Source: Rutpela maculata (taxonomy: Eukaryota > Arthropoda > Insecta > Coleoptera > Cerambycidae). Taken from it: DNA of 64,000 nucleotides. The position numbers were made by a program, and so were the translations under genes. Of this stretch, positions 1-11,505 are shown piece after piece. The first letter of the stretch is position 1. Each line of letters starts with the position of its first letter. The stretch lies in contig OW386285.2 in assembly GCA_936432065.2 (NCBI GenBank), forward strand, positions 105,467,869 to 105,531,868. Direction: 5' to 3'. The notes below the pieces were generated by a model, which was given only the letters and a program-made list of their open reading frames with translations, searched no databases and was not told where the DNA came from.

Positions 1-295
1 CCTTTTCTACTATAGATAGAATATTACAATATAATTCATCAAATATGTCCAACGCCTGGTAATTCGGTGTATAATCATCATCTATCTCGTAACTAAGTGT
101 ATTTATTTCATCTATAATTTTCAAAAATGACACTTTGGTGTCCTCTAAAGATTTAAATCTAATCCGGAAATTATTCAAATTTGCCTTATCATCAATATTT
201 CGACCTAAATCATATAATGTTTGTACCCTAGTAAAATATTGTTCTTTTTTCGACACAAGCATATTAAGTTGATTTTCCTTTTTTGTTGGTGCCAT
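1..295 (-). CDS. BEL/Pao-like Gag N-terminus, cut by window edge
   Basis: An open frame of 98 codons starts at an ATG (293-295) and runs off the left edge without a stop. The peptide starts MAPTKKENQLNMLVSKKEQY and is charged and helical, with a run of the type found at the start of BEL/Pao Gag proteins (DUF1759 region): a short helix, a central KSLED segment and a later FDELY segment. The protein would be the structural Gag of an LTR retrotransposon. The element is on the minus strand, so most of it lies left of the window. The family call rests on overall pattern only; another gag-like family is possible. Confidence 0.45.
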   Translation of the reverse strand, partial: MAPTKKENQLNMLVSKKEQYFTRVQTLYDLGRNIDDKANLNNFRIRFKSLEDTKVSFLKIIDEINTLSYEIDDDYTPNYQALDIFDELYCNILSIVEK

Positions 296-1000
296 ATTAA
301 ACTACCACCAGTATTTATTACCTAATACTGAATCTCAACTAGAAACTACTTATTACCAATAATCTGTATAAACTAAATTAGTGATTACAACTAAATAATT
401 AACGAGAATAATTGCTAAGAGAAAAAACTAGATGTAAGAAAAAGTACTATAAAAAAGAATAACTATAAAAAACTATAATCTAGAGGATATTTGCTACTAA
501 AAATACTTTAATATGTAAGATTAAAATATTTTAAACTGAATAAATCTAACTCGAAATTTAACTATAATGATCAGGCTCGAACGGAACCACAAAATGTTTG
601 TTATTTTCTATTATAAAAATGTAAATTTGGACTGTAATCTCTACAAGTGGTAAATTGGAAATTAACTTACCCAAAATCCTATCCAGTGATGCACTTCACA
701 ATTATTAGATATAAGGGCTATGGGAAGGGTTAAAAGGATAATATGAATTTCTATCTAATAATCAATTAATTTCCAAAATACTGTCTCGAGTTAGGTTCTA
801 TCCAGCGCGGCGATGTAACTATATCAACTATATCGTTTAAAACCTATCTATGTATATCGTCTACAAAAACCAACCAACAACTATGCTTTGCCTCGAAAAA
901 AGATGGAGCAATTTTAATATTTAAATCCTATATCTAGGGACACCTATTGATAGGAAGATTAATTAAATTTAATTTTGATTTGAAATTACTTAAATTACTA
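296..1000 (-). other. Possible leader and LTR of the edge retrotransposon
   Basis: This stretch lies upstream of the gag-like frame on the minus strand and has no coding potential. At 571-590 the minus strand reads TGGTTCCGTTCGAGCCTGA, a TGG-initial sequence with a GTTCGA T-loop-like core, as expected for an extended primer binding site. An LTR would then lie at about 595-1000, but the second LTR is outside the window, so the borders cannot be set. Confidence 0.25.
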
Positions 1001-2006
1001 TTTTAATATTTAATATCAACCAGACTTTTCTGATCTAACAAAGTATATGCTTCGTTTTTTTTTTCTTTAATCAATTTATTTTGGTGTTTTAAAGAAAATA
1101 TTAAAAATCGACAATGAGATCACTACGGCATAAAAAATTACTCAAGGTCAAAGTTCACAAAAAACGTTTTTTTTGCGAATATTGGGCTTTCTATGGAGGC
1201 CAATTGGGGTTATTATGAAAACGAAAGATAATAAAATGCCGCACAAAAATGATCTCTCCCATTTTTTATGTACAACGAAAGGTTTAGGCATTGTATGTAA
1301 AAAATAAATAAAATATTTTTCGTTCAAAATTTGTGTATAATGTGTAAGCCACCAAGTTCTTTGAATATCAATTTTTTCGGAACACTTACAAAATTTTTTT
1401 CCGAAGCACTTATATTTGTGTTTCCACAACTTTTTATAAAATACCTTTTAAATGACATTATCTACTATTTGTAAATTACAGCAAATACCTCGATGAAAGA
1501 AACTGAAATGCTTCAAATCAACACGACGGCGACGTTAGAACACATCTGTCATTTGACTAGCCGTTGACATTGTTGTCATGTTTTGCTAAATATGTTTTTA
1601 AAAATCTAATCGGCATTAAAAATTATTTAAAATATTTAATAATTCACGCCTATTATTATTTTTTACATGAGAAACTTAAATTTCGTGGATAAATATATTA
1701 AAATTGATTTAATAAGTAAGCTTTATACTCCCGTTTTCTTCAATTATCCTTACTAAAACTAGAGAAGGAATTTCAACTTGGCAACACCACACTGTTTTGT
1801 ATGAAACCATTCTATCAACAAATCCATACAAACTACCTACATCATCGGCAAATTACCTACCTCCACTTATTAAACTCTTCGCAACTACGCAAACGAAGAG
1901 TATATTGCATTTGATCGGCATATTTCTAAAACCGGAAATGTCGCTCGCAGACAAAAAATGTTCATATCATTGTGTTAGTGAACGAATTCTGAACAACTTT
2001 CAAAAT
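1001..2006. other. AT-rich intronic sequence, no recognised feature
   Basis: I see no gene, RNA or clear repeat here. Short open frames are present, but they have biased, low-complexity composition. The stretch lies upstream of the first visible dynein exon and is presumably intron. Confidence 0.4.
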
Positions 2007-2045
2007 GTCCGTCTGTCCGTCCGTCCGTCTGTCTGTCCATCCGTC
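2007..2045 (+). repeat. (GTCC/GTCT)n microsatellite
   Basis: GTCC and GTCT tetramers alternate for about 39 bases. A translated frame across it reads as repeated RPSVCPSV, which is a by-product of the repeat. Such tracts are common inside insect interspersed repeats. Confidence 0.85.
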
Positions 2046-2975
2046 ACGTTTCTTGTAATCACGATAACTCAAGAAAGAAAAACCCGATTGTACTGAAATT
2101 TGGACAGTAAGTTAGTGTTAGCTAGGGGAAGAACCGTATTTTTGAACAAAATCGATCAGTAAATAAAAATGTTATTAATGATTTAAATTTGACAATTTTT
2201 TTTTATTTTTATGTTTTTGTAAAAATGTACATTTTTTACATTTTTTTACGTGTTAGGTAGTTTTACGCTTTTGACTCGGAATCCTAGGGTCCCAGGTTCG
2301 AAACCCGCTATAAAATTAAAAATGTCTAAAACTAACATTATTTACAAAATACTGCGAAGAAGACTATAGAATGTGTAACAATTATATAAAAAGTTTAGTA
2401 AACCGGTGAAGAGTACATTTTTAGCTTGTTTTAACTTCTGTTTTCTCAAAAAATTGATAATTATTTTCGAGAAAATCTGTATTGCTTGTTTGTACATATT
2501 CTAAATTATTCAATAACAAAAAAAAAACAGGAAAATACCCCATTATCCAGATGAAAGTGTTTATTTATAACTGATACAAAGCAACTTCAACTTGATCATC
2601 ATGCATAATCATATATACATATAGAAGCGTAAACTATATAACTAAACTAATGCTATGGTGCTAACAGCATGTGTGGTATTGTGCTATTCTATATAATCAA
2701 CATATTTCTCATGAAAAACTTCTCTTGGGTATTTATAAGAAACATTTCCGATTCCATAGCACTTAACCAAGTAAATCCGTTACTCCAGGGTTAGCATAAT
2801 TCAATAATCAGTAATTAATATTTTTATAGAAAATACAAAATTCAAATAAACATCTATTACACTGACATTGTCATTGACCCATTGCATTATTTGATGTAAT
2901 CTCATCTGCCTATGAAGAATTTAGGAAAAGATTAGAATAATGTGTACTAGTAGGAGGTCTACATGTGGAATAGTT

Positions 2976-3371
2976 TTCAACTTAGGGCCAGTTTTATAGA
3001 TTCAGATTAAACTAGAGTTTAACTAGAAGTTTCACATTTTCGGCATACTTTTGAATTGTGCGCCTTGTTGTGTCGTACTTTTCTGTGGCGTGTATGAGTC
3101 TTTTTGTGCCAGTCTTCGGCGCTGATGCCTTAAATATGTTATGCTCTAAATTAATTGTCTTTTGATAATTTTTTCCTAAGTCGAAGTTTTTATTTATTCT
3201 TCGACTTAGGTCGATTCTGGGAGGTTTTATAAAAATAACACCGACGATCTTGACAAACGCTTATAAAACGGTATTTTACAAAACACTAAAATCTACAATT
3301 TAAATCTCTAGGTGAATCTTCAATTTAAACTTTAGTTTAATCTGAACCTATAAAACTAGCCCTTAGTTGAA
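2976..3371. mobile_element. Miniature inverted-repeat element with central hairpin
   Basis: The left end at about 2976-3022 and the right end at about 3310-3371 are imperfect inverted copies (AGGGCCAGTTTTATAGATTC against AGGGCTAGTTTTATAGGTTC, with the following TCAGATTAAACT also shared). The inner part holds a perfect 12-bp stem (3175-3186 and 3199-3210, CCTAAGTCGAAG) with a 12-nt loop. There is no open frame, so it is non-autonomous. No target duplication could be fixed because the inverted repeat blends into the flanks. A 55-bp part resembles the end of the Gypsy LTR at 21.7 kb. Confidence 0.7.
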
Positions 3372-3660
3372 TCATTTTTTTGAAAATTGTTGTTTCCTTA
3401 TTTTGCAACTAAACTCCATATTTATGCTCGTCTTCATAATCGAAAAAACTTTATTAAATAAGATTTTCAATAAAAATTTAAAAAGGAGCAGTTTGCTTAA
3501 AGTCGATTTCATATATTCTAATTTATAGTTATATAAGTTTTCAGTACCCCATCCGGGGACACACTGTATAATCCAGTGCATTATAAATGTTTTTCAATGC
3601 AGACCTATATTTTAATTTTGTAAATAAATATTTAATTTATTTACCTTTTTTGTTTCATAG

Positions 3661-3791
3661 ATGATGTCGAAAAGCCAAAATCTATCAATTATTTCAAAAC
3701 TATTAGCGAAAATAAAGAAATTATGCGTATTTACATGAGTTTACAGGGTGTAATGTACTTAGTAAATCCCGATGTCTTAAGCCTTTTGGAG
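3661..3791 (+). CDS. Axonemal dynein heavy chain, internal exon a
   Basis: The exon follows a strong polypyrimidine tract and AG (TTTTTTGTTTCATAG) and ends before GTAAGC. It begins with the last two bases of a split codon and ends in phase 0. The peptide includes VEKPKSINYFKTISENKEIM and then VMYLVNPDVLSLLE. This type of segment lies in the N-terminal tail (DHC_N1) of axonemal dynein heavy chains, just before a conserved YLW..DR motif that opens the next exon. The protein drives ATP-dependent sliding of doublet microtubules in flagella and cilia. In insects this means mainly sperm tails and chordotonal neurons. The exon 5' of it is not in the window. Confidence 0.75.
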
Positions 3792-3855
3792 GTAAGCAAT
3801 CAATATTTTGTAATAATTAACAATATGAAAACAACAAATGACATTTCTGTTTTAG

Positions 3856-4036
3856 AAATATTTGGAGTTTAGATATCTATGGGCAGAAGATAGAGATGCA
3901 CAAATAGATGAGTTTTGTGAAAAAAATCCTTTGATTGTTGAAATTTCTGAACGATTCCAACAGTATGATGCAAGAGCAGACAATATAAGACTACTACCGG
4001 AAAAACATAATATTGGTGCTGTTCAAATTCAAATGG
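3856..4036 (+). CDS. Axonemal dynein heavy chain, internal exon b
   Basis: The exon runs from TTTTAG|AAA to the donor G|GTAAAT and is separated from exon a by a normal 64-bp intron. It enters in phase 0 and leaves in phase 1. The peptide reads KYLEFRYLWAEDRDAQIDEF, then NPLIVEISERFQQYD and RLLPEKHNIGAVQIQM. The YLW.EDRD block, the P..EI..RFQ.YD block and the LPE..N+GA+Q spacing match the DNAH5/DNAH8 group of outer-arm heavy chains. The ATG at 3862 is internal and not a translation start. Confidence 0.88.
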
Positions 4037-4682
4037 GTAAATTAAATTTTAAGGGGGGTTGTACAAATAAATTTATCTTCAGCTGTAAATGAAAATAGAT
4101 TTACTTTTTTCTGGTATTTCCTAAGACAAGAGATCAAAAATATAATTAGATGTATTATGGAAACACCTTAAGAACGAAAATCATGTTAATAATCTAAAAC
4201 TTTTATAGTTCGTTTTTAATAGGTTTAATGGTATATAAAGAGCTGTAATAACAAATTATTATTAAATTTTCTACCATGCCAAAAACTATTTAATATCGAA
4301 CACGAGGAACAAGAATAAGAAATTTGCAGGCATTCGTTTGAAGTCATTAAATGAAAACTTGTTATTGACGTACCTCATCTAATTCATATTTCACTAACTT
4401 TTTGCGTCATAGGGAATACTAATATCATCAACATTTCATACATACAGGAAACTCACATGATAGATGGAACAGCAGTCACGCAAAACTATAAATGGCAACT
4501 AAGCGGAGGGAGAAAAGAAAAGATTAGTAGGGAAGTTGTATGGGTGACTAGACAAGATAGCTCATCGAGATAAAGATGGAGAAGTTAAATAAAAATATAG
4601 CCACAGCAGTCATACAAATTGGAAAGGACAATAAATGTGCATAAAAGGAGTACATGTACTAGTCCGATATTTTGCCTATCAT

Positions 4683-4798
4683 TATATACATTTGGTAAGC
4701 AATATTTTTATTTTATTATGTATTCAAGATGTCTTAAAGTGGATGGGCAGTTTATGGCCGATTTTTGAAACTGCAGTAAAAAAGTATAAGTGTAACTT
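4683..4798 (+). repeat. Dispersed repeat, copy 1
   Basis: This sequence, including GTATTCAAGATGTCTTAAAG and GAAACTGCAGTAAAAAAGTA, recurs in inverse orientation at 32574-32700. The second copy has an extra 20-bp piece around GGCATGCC. It has no coding potential, and the ends of the full element are not clear. Confidence 0.75.
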
Positions 4799-5229
4799 GA
4801 CATAAACACGAAAAAATATTATTGTCAACTTTTAGAAAATGGAAAAAAAATCAGGCGGAAGGGGTCGGCATACTGACCAGAAGTTGTCATTTTTTTATAG
4901 TGCCAATATATTTTAATATTCGAGTAACCCTTTGGTGTACTACCTATTTTTAACACTAACAACACAATATTTTTTATAATTCATTATTTGTGGCATATTC
5001 ATGATTTCTTATGTTTGTTGGAAAAACCAGCCTCTGTCTGATCCTTTTGGCGCAGAGGTTTATTTCATCATAATTTTTAAATATTTTTATAGTGGCCAAA
5101 TACCCAACAAACATAATAACACGAATTTATTAGGGGCTTATTTAGCATTTTTTTTTACATTTTCTGAAAAATCTTTTAATTCTAGAGCGAAATGCAAAAA
5201 GAAAGAATTTTCTAGGCTTTAAAATTAAT

Positions 5230-5837
5230 CAAGAACATCAACTCGTGGCGCTTTCGTGTAATAGCTGCGTGACGCCAATCACTTCTCTCGCATCAGAAGA
5301 CGTAGCCACTTGCCTAGATGCCTAACAGTCTGTATTTAAATTCTGTAGATGCATCATGCGGATTAAAAGTAACGTTTGTATCATGAATAGTGCAAATACC
5401 GTAGGTAATGGAAAAACTAAAGCAAAACGTTCTGGTTTTAAGTACTGTATTTTGCTCAAATGTACAATTGGTAAAAACTCCCAATAAACTGTTTATTAGT
5501 CTACCGCAGGATCCTGTTAGGAGAAAATTGTGACAGAAAGCGATGGGACGCGATATATATATCTTGGAGATAAAACAAACAAATATGTGTGTGACGATTT
5601 ATTACTAGTAACTTTTTCTTGAATAAGATTTTATGTTTTTAAAGTAAAACACTACACTCTAAATAATAATATATCTTCTTGATAGTGAAAACTAACATGG
5701 TAATCATTATTTATGATTTTATAAATACCGTTTCATTTTTATTCCTCTCATTTCGGCACTTATATACTGGTGATTTGTGTTAAAACACTCCATCACCATA
5801 TTTAAATCCTCCGCTGTAGTCACGTAAATTAGATATT
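5230..5837. other. Intronic sequence, no recognised feature
   Basis: I see no open frame, tandem repeat or inverted repeat that can be supported here. Confidence 0.4.
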
Positions 5838-6130
5838 TTAGAAGAAATAATTTATAAAGTAGTAATATTTGGGATGCTTACTCTAGATAAGGTTAGAAAT
5901 AGATACCCGAAAAGTTCCCCCCCAATTTATTGGTGAAACGTCCTTATTTTGCAAAAAACCACCCCCAATGGGGGACTTAACGAGGGTTTTTCACTTTTAT
6001 CTTGTAAACCGTTCGTCGGAAGAGAAAAAAGTATAGGAAATGAAAAATTTGTCGTTAAATTCTGCATAAAAAAATGTCCTATTAACCTTGTAGCTTATCC
6101 TCACCTATTTCGCGGTAACAGCGACCGAAC
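5838..6130 (+). repeat. 290-bp repeat, left inverted copy
   Basis: The segment carries TTTGGGATGCTTACTCTAGA, a C-rich and then a G-rich stretch around 5916-5976, and CCTATTTCGCG near its right end. The same order of blocks is found in reverse complement at 9673-9966. The pair brackets about 3.5 kb that holds a non-LTR fragment and a gag-like fragment. No target duplication is visible. Confidence 0.8.
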
Positions 6131-6335
6131 CACGGTGTATTAAATAGGTGGTCCGACATACGGCACTTTCCTATGAAATAGTGGCTTTATAAGTGCATAG
6201 TTTCTATTTACTTTAGTAGATGGCGCGAGCTTTAAGTCCTACAATTACCTGTGCATGTGCATCATATAACTAACATAACCTCAAATTTTAAGTTATTCTC
6301 ATTTTTAATGTAATTAGTAGTGTCAACAGGACACA

Positions 6336-7301
6336 ATGTCTGGTGTGTACTCCTGCTTTAAATGTAAGAAAGAGAATCTAGACAACCCTGCAGCATGTGA
6401 ATTATGTGAAAACACATTCTGCATAACATGTGCCAATGTATCAGCAACAGAGGCAAGAGTATTTTCATTGAAAAACAGAGCATTATTATTTTTTTGCACA
6501 GAATGCAAACCTATAATATATGAAAAAGTAAGTTTAACAAAACAAATTATGCTGTACAAAAATTAATTCATGACAAAGAAATTATCATATATGATAAGCA
6601 AAAACTTATAGATATCCTCGAAGATAAGAATAAAGTAGAAGATAAGAACTGTAAAAACAGTAACAAACCAAATCAAAGAAATAACGAAATGCCCAGTGGT
6701 TCTAAAACAAAACCGGAAAATGATAACACGAAAATTTATGAATCAGAGCTCAAAGGAAAATAATGAAAAATATTATAGATCTGGCTAATCCAAAGCATGA
6801 TCTCCCCACTTCATTAGAAAATCAAAATATGCTTGTGCAATCAATAAATGAAACTTGTAATAACACTCAGGTTGCTCCAAATAATGATGGAAAAAGCTGG
6901 ACAACAGTACATAGAAGAAGAACCCACAAAAAACAGTTCGGTCAAGGCGAGGATAAAAATGGCAAATGCAGGTATTGGCTCCTAAAGTGTGGATGTACAT
7001 ATATAGGGTGAATGCAGAGGTAACAAAACCCGACATAGCTGATTACATCAAAAGGCAAACAGGCGAGAGCGAAAAGAATATTGTAATTAATGAACTAAAA
7101 CATGATATGGAATATATCGATAACGGCAAATATAAATGTAACATGGTCGGTGCTGACTTTAAGCTTAAAGAAAAATTTTATACTCCTAGCTTCGGGCTTA
7201 GAGGTGTGGGATTTAAAAGGTTTAACTTTAAGGACCACGTTAAATATATTGTTAGAGAAAATAATAATGAAGAAAGACCAGAATCTTTTTTAGAGAAGTA
7301 A
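6336..7301 (+). pseudogene. Non-LTR retrotransposon ORF1, frameshifted
   Basis: The reading starts MSGVYSCFKCKKENLDNP and has a Cys-rich PHD/zinc-finger-like module (CFKCKK, CELCENTFCITC, FFCTECKP) over about 60 residues. Frames change near 6550, 6755 and 6970. After a charged linker with KSWTTVHRRR, the C-terminal part has WMYIYRVNAEVTKPDI and ends in a GLRGVGFKRFNF block. An equivalent VGIKRFDF block occurs in the element at the right edge (63812-63997), which supports an ORF1 assignment. ORF1 proteins bind element RNA and act as chaperones in the RNP. This copy cannot make an intact product. Confidence 0.7.
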
Positions 7302-7323
7302 CTGATAAAGATCCATTGACTTA

Positions 7324-8226
7324 TTGACGTTTAATAATAGTAGTAAGAATAACTCTTCTAGTAACCACAGTGGAGGATCTGAAATTTCTTCTGGCTCAAC
7401 AATTCACCATACAGTAGATAGTATTAGTGACATAAGTAAAAATTACTGTTCAACATCTACAAATACAAACAATTGTATGTCAAGTAAATGTGTGAACATC
7501 ATGCATTTCAATATACAGGGCATAGTGGCTAAAGTTAGTGACTTAGAAATACTCCTAGAATCTCAGGATATTGATATTTGCTGTTTATCAGAACATTCCC
7601 TAAAATTATGTGAAATTAATTCAATTAAATTCAAAAATTACATATTAATAAATAGTTTCTATCGTTCAGAATTTATGCATGAGAGCACATGCATATTTGC
7701 TAAAAACCACATGAAACTAAAAGCTTTTAACTATACTTCCAGTATCGAAAAACACTTTGAGGTGACAATAGCGGTCTCTAACATTTTAAATACTAAATTA
7801 AAACTTTATATAATTACATTATACCATACACCCAACAGTGAATTAAGGATATTTCTAGAAAAATTATATGAATTACTATATGAACTGTATAATACCAATT
7901 ATTATTATGTTGTCTGTGGAGACATTAATGTAAATCTTTTATGTGACAATAATAACAGCATGCAAGTTCTTAACCTATTTAACGAATTTGGTCTAAAAAA
8001 TATAGTAAATAAACTAACACGAATAACTGAACTATCCGCTACTATGGTAGATGTTGTGTTTACCAATATGCCTCATAATAGCATCTCTGTAGAAGAAACT
8101 CATTTATCCGATCACACAATGCAAGTAAGTAATTTTACAATCGCATTACCAATGATGCCTTTGTGTAGTAGTAAGGTTATATATAAGAGAGATACCTCTG
8201 ATAGCTTATTAAAAAATGAGCAGTAG
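7324..8226 (+). pseudogene. Non-LTR ORF2, AP-endonuclease domain
   Basis: The open frame carries an APE-type endonuclease used to nick the target in target-primed reverse transcription. Visible landmarks in order are NIMHFNIQGI at about residue 60, CCLSEHSLK, a YVVCGDINVN block, MVDVVFTN and a terminal ETHLSDHTMQ (the SDH catalytic motif). The frame has no ATG near its start, so the N-terminus belongs to a longer ORF2. It breaks at a stop at 8224. The RT that should follow is absent. The clade is of CR1/Jockey type by layout. Confidence 0.8.
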
Positions 8227-8375
8227 AATGAGATGTATGGTGCTAACCAGTGTAACAGTAAATTTAATGAGTTTTTCTCAACGCTATTCTCAATTATAAT
8301 AATGCTTTCCCATTTAAGAAAATTAGGAAAAATGGGAATAATAATAAAAAATGGTTTACACAAGAACTAAAAGAC

Positions 8376-8700
8376 TTGCATCAAACGCTCTGTGAAATGT
8401 CGAAACTATATAAATCTAACAATAACGAAAATATACGAACAAGATATAAAGAACTAAAAATGATCTATAATGAAAAAATCAAGCAATCAAGAATTAGTTA
8501 TAATAATGATAGACTAGCCAATACCTCAAATTTACCAAAAGAAAGTTGGCGTATAATTAATGAGATAAAAAATGATTCCAACAACAAAAATTACCTACAA
8601 GAAATTATAACTAAGAATAATGAAATAATTTCAAATAGGCAACAAATGGACACTTTCAATGAGTTCTTTATAGATATTGCATGTTCTAAGCCAACGGTTG
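8376..8700 (+). pseudogene. Non-LTR ORF2 linker, truncated before RT
   Basis: The charged, helical peptide (LYKSNNNENIRTRYKELKMI, then SWRIINEIKND and FNEFFIDIA) is the region that links endonuclease and RT in CR1/Jockey-type ORF2. Homology stops at about 8695, where an unrelated gag-like piece begins. The element therefore lost its whole RT and 3' end. Confidence 0.7.
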
Positions 8701-9153
8701 AACTATGAGTACGTCAGCGTCGTCTACAGCAGTAATTGTTTTGACTACCTCGTTTTTAAATCTCTCCACCAATTGCGAAATAAACCGTTCCTTGTTTATG
8801 AGATTGTTTATCATTTTATTTTGTGTTTCAGTCAGTTATTTCATCCGGTTCCATTCCCTTCTGTATAATATCCGCCCATACTTGGGCAACCTTATTATGA
8901 ATATCTTCACCTTTTCACTAGGTGGACCTTGTCGACATAAAACTTTAAGGACTTCTTGTGATAGTTTCTTAAACTGGCTAGGAGGAGGATTTGTCTCTCT
9001 ATTACTATCGGTCTCATCACTTCCTAAAATATAATCAAAGGAACATAAGTTTACTATATTATTATTATTATTATTATTACTGCCCTTGAATTCCATTCCA
9101 ATGCTCGTTGGATTTTTCACCCAAGACTCGTTGGATGAAGGATATGTTATCAT
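8700..9153 (-). pseudogene. Gag-like fragment of unknown retroelement
   Basis: The minus strand encodes an Asn-rich tract followed by FKKLSQEVLKVLCRQGPPSE and, after a frameshift near 8900, a KVAQVWADIIQKGMEPDE segment. This short helical pattern resembles gag-like ORFs of insect retroelements, but the family is not clear. The Asn run comes from an (ATT)n tract at 9058-9079. The piece abuts the truncated non-LTR element at 8700. Confidence 0.35.
9058..9079 (+). repeat. (ATT)n microsatellite
   Basis: A run of ATT trinucleotides of about 22 bases. On the opposite strand it encodes the Asn run of the gag-like frame. Confidence 0.85.
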
Positions 9154-9159
9154 TTATAC

Positions 9160-9672
9160 ATGCAAAACTTGTTGCCTAATGATGATTATTATTATTACCA
9201 TGTTGTATTCCAAAACTCGTATACACGTCGGCTTCGGCTATACTACAAGATGAATCAAATTGCAGCCGTCGGCAATGAACTGGCAATCGGAAAAATCTAT
9301 TGGCCTCTCTCGTACAGCATTGAAAATATCATACAGAGACGATTTCTTATTTTTTCTCATTGAAGAGAGGTAGAGGAATTGAAGCAAATTCAAAGTTGAA
9401 ACGACTCCAAATCTTCTTTTGAGTGAACAGTACAGATTATCCTCTGATATAATTGTGTGGAGTCGAAAAAAACACAGCTTTGTGGAAAAAAAGGGGAAAG
9501 TATATAAAAATCACTTGCGTCAAAACCTGTTATATATGCATCTTATAGAGAAAATTCCCCTCTATAAATTCACTCCTGAGCATTTTTCTCATTAAAGTAA
9601 CCGGTTTTAAGATATCCGCTGTGAAACTTGGATAGGATCGATTTTTACCTCTGCGCTCCAAACTACCTCTCT
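9160..9672. other. Intronic sequence, no recognised feature
   Basis: A short plus-strand open frame (9160-9363) has no recognisable domain. I could not assign the rest to a repeat family. Confidence 0.35.
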
Positions 9673-9966
9673 GTTCGGATGTTGTTAGCGCGAAATAGGT
9701 AAGGATAAGCTACAAGGTTAATAGGACATTTTTTATGCAGAATTTAACGACAAATTTTTTATTTACTATAATTTTTTCTCTTCCGATGAACGGTTTACAA
9801 CATAAAAGTGAAAAACTAGCGTTAAATCCCCGTTGGGGGTGGTTTTTTGCAAAAAAAAGGACGTTCCACCCTTAAATTGGGGGGGAACTTTTCGGGTATC
9901 TATTTCTAACCCCATCTAGAGTATGCATCCCAAATATTAATACTTTATAAATTATTTCTCCTATTC
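9673..9966 (-). repeat. 290-bp repeat, right inverted copy
   Basis: Reverse-complement partner of 5838-6130. It keeps the same block order and differs mostly by substitutions and short indels. Both copies end internally in CCTATTTCGCG-type sequence and externally in a TAATTTATAAAG-type block. Confidence 0.8.
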
Positions 9967-10138
9967 AGTGTTTTTTAATGTGATTTGCGTGTACTATTGG
10001 TAGATTAGAAGAATCTGTTTTTTAAATAGCCGGATTCGCACATTGTAAAAGATCCTACTTCTCCTTATTGATAATACTAACACTGACCTGCGATTGCAGA
10101 ATGCGGAAGATTATTAAGCGAGGTAGAGCTTGGGAGAG

Positions 10139-10942
10139 ACTGGTTGCATTCATCACGGTGAGCGATCAGGTAGCGCTCACTGATCATTTTGCATGAACGG
10201 TATTAGCCCGACTGATCACAGGTGATCACTCAGGTAGCCATTTTATGTAGCAAAATAATTGTATGATACATGATCCGTGATCACTGATCAGTTATTTGAA
10301 TTTGAAAATATTAGACAAAAACACAACTTTTGTCTTGCCCATTAACATATAAACCTAAGCAAACATTTTCTGTTTGTGCCGGTTAATAGGAAGGTCATAA
10401 AAATAAACCAAGAAACATTGGAAATTATTTACAAATGTGAAGATTATTAAATATTATTGTCTTTTGATTTTAGTGGCCAAATAAATGAAAGTTTCGACAC
10501 AAGGGCTATATTAAACTATTCTTTATTAAAACTGTATACAACATACATACATGTTTTTAAATAAATTTTATCTATCATGATTTCTGTTTTGCAGTCTGTC
10601 CTCATTTTGAAGCGGCTCTACTTAGTGGCTCTACCAACTCTTCGGCTATAGATCTCACAACAATTATGTTACTATCTAAATCGTCCTCCGCAATAAATAA
10701 TTCTACTTAGTCATCTATATTATTTTCTTCTCAAAATAACGTCAAAATTTCACACAAAATATAAATCAAAATTTTATTTTGACATACGCGTACTTTGACA
10801 ACCGAAAAGTAAGGCTAGTTCAGATCTCAGCTGTTTCATGTATCACTGTGGCAGAAAACACCGTTTATCACACAACTGATCAGTGACGTAAATGATAAGT
10901 GATCGCTCACTTAGCACTACCGCGTGATGCACGCAACCACTG
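10139..10942. mobile_element. Non-autonomous TIR DNA transposon, about 0.8 kb
   Basis: The left end (CTGGTTGCATTCATCACG) and the reverse complement of the right end (CAGTGGTTGCGTGCATCACG) match. Both are followed by a region rich in TGATCACT-like palindromes. The CAGTG start resembles hAT ends, but no clean 8-bp target duplication is visible. Inside, the minus strand at 10624-10731 keeps a short open piece (VELFIAEDDLDSNIIVVRSI) that could be a transposase remnant of Harbinger type; this is weak. It is unlikely to move by itself. Confidence 0.6.
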
Positions 10943-11505
10943 ACGTCAATAATTCAAGCACCTCAGCTTATGAAGAATTAGATTTTAAAACAGTATATTC
11001 CTGGAACTACTTATCAGATTGACTTCAAATTTTCAGTGTAAAAACTATTTGATGGTTACTTCGCACAATTGTAATATAAAGTGCAATATGAAATTTGACT
11101 AAATGTCCCCATTGGCATACCGTTCAAGAGGATGGTATGCTCGTTACTTCATTCCAATAATGCACGTATCACATCACTCTGACATGATAGTATACAATTT
11201 TATTTTTTAGCTACAAGTTATTAACACTAATAAATAAATAAATAAATAAATATGTTCTTTATTGGAAAGATCAAATGGGCTATCGACCGAAGTCCTTCTG
11301 CCCATAGAGTAATACAATATTAATGAAAATTGTTATTCTAGATTGTGAACAATTGTTATATTCATATATTATATAGGATATAAAAAAAAATTGTATACTT
11401 AGTAATGATAATAATAAGATTAAGATTGACTTCTTATTGTAGTTGTTTTATCTTCTCGATTAATGTATATTCTGGTGTCTTAAATTTTGCTCTAATGTTG
11501 GGATT

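Noticed and set aside
1797..2096. Plus-strand 99-codon frame with repeated RPSVCPSV
   Set aside because: The repeat comes from the GTCC/GTCT microsatellite; no domain and no conserved start.
3862..4092. A 76-residue protein starting at ATG 3862
   Set aside because: It is dynein exon b read through its donor into the intron; the real exon starts at 3856 and ends at 4036.
9160..9363. Tyr-rich 67-codon frame on the plus strand
   Set aside because: No recognisable domain and no second line of evidence for coding.
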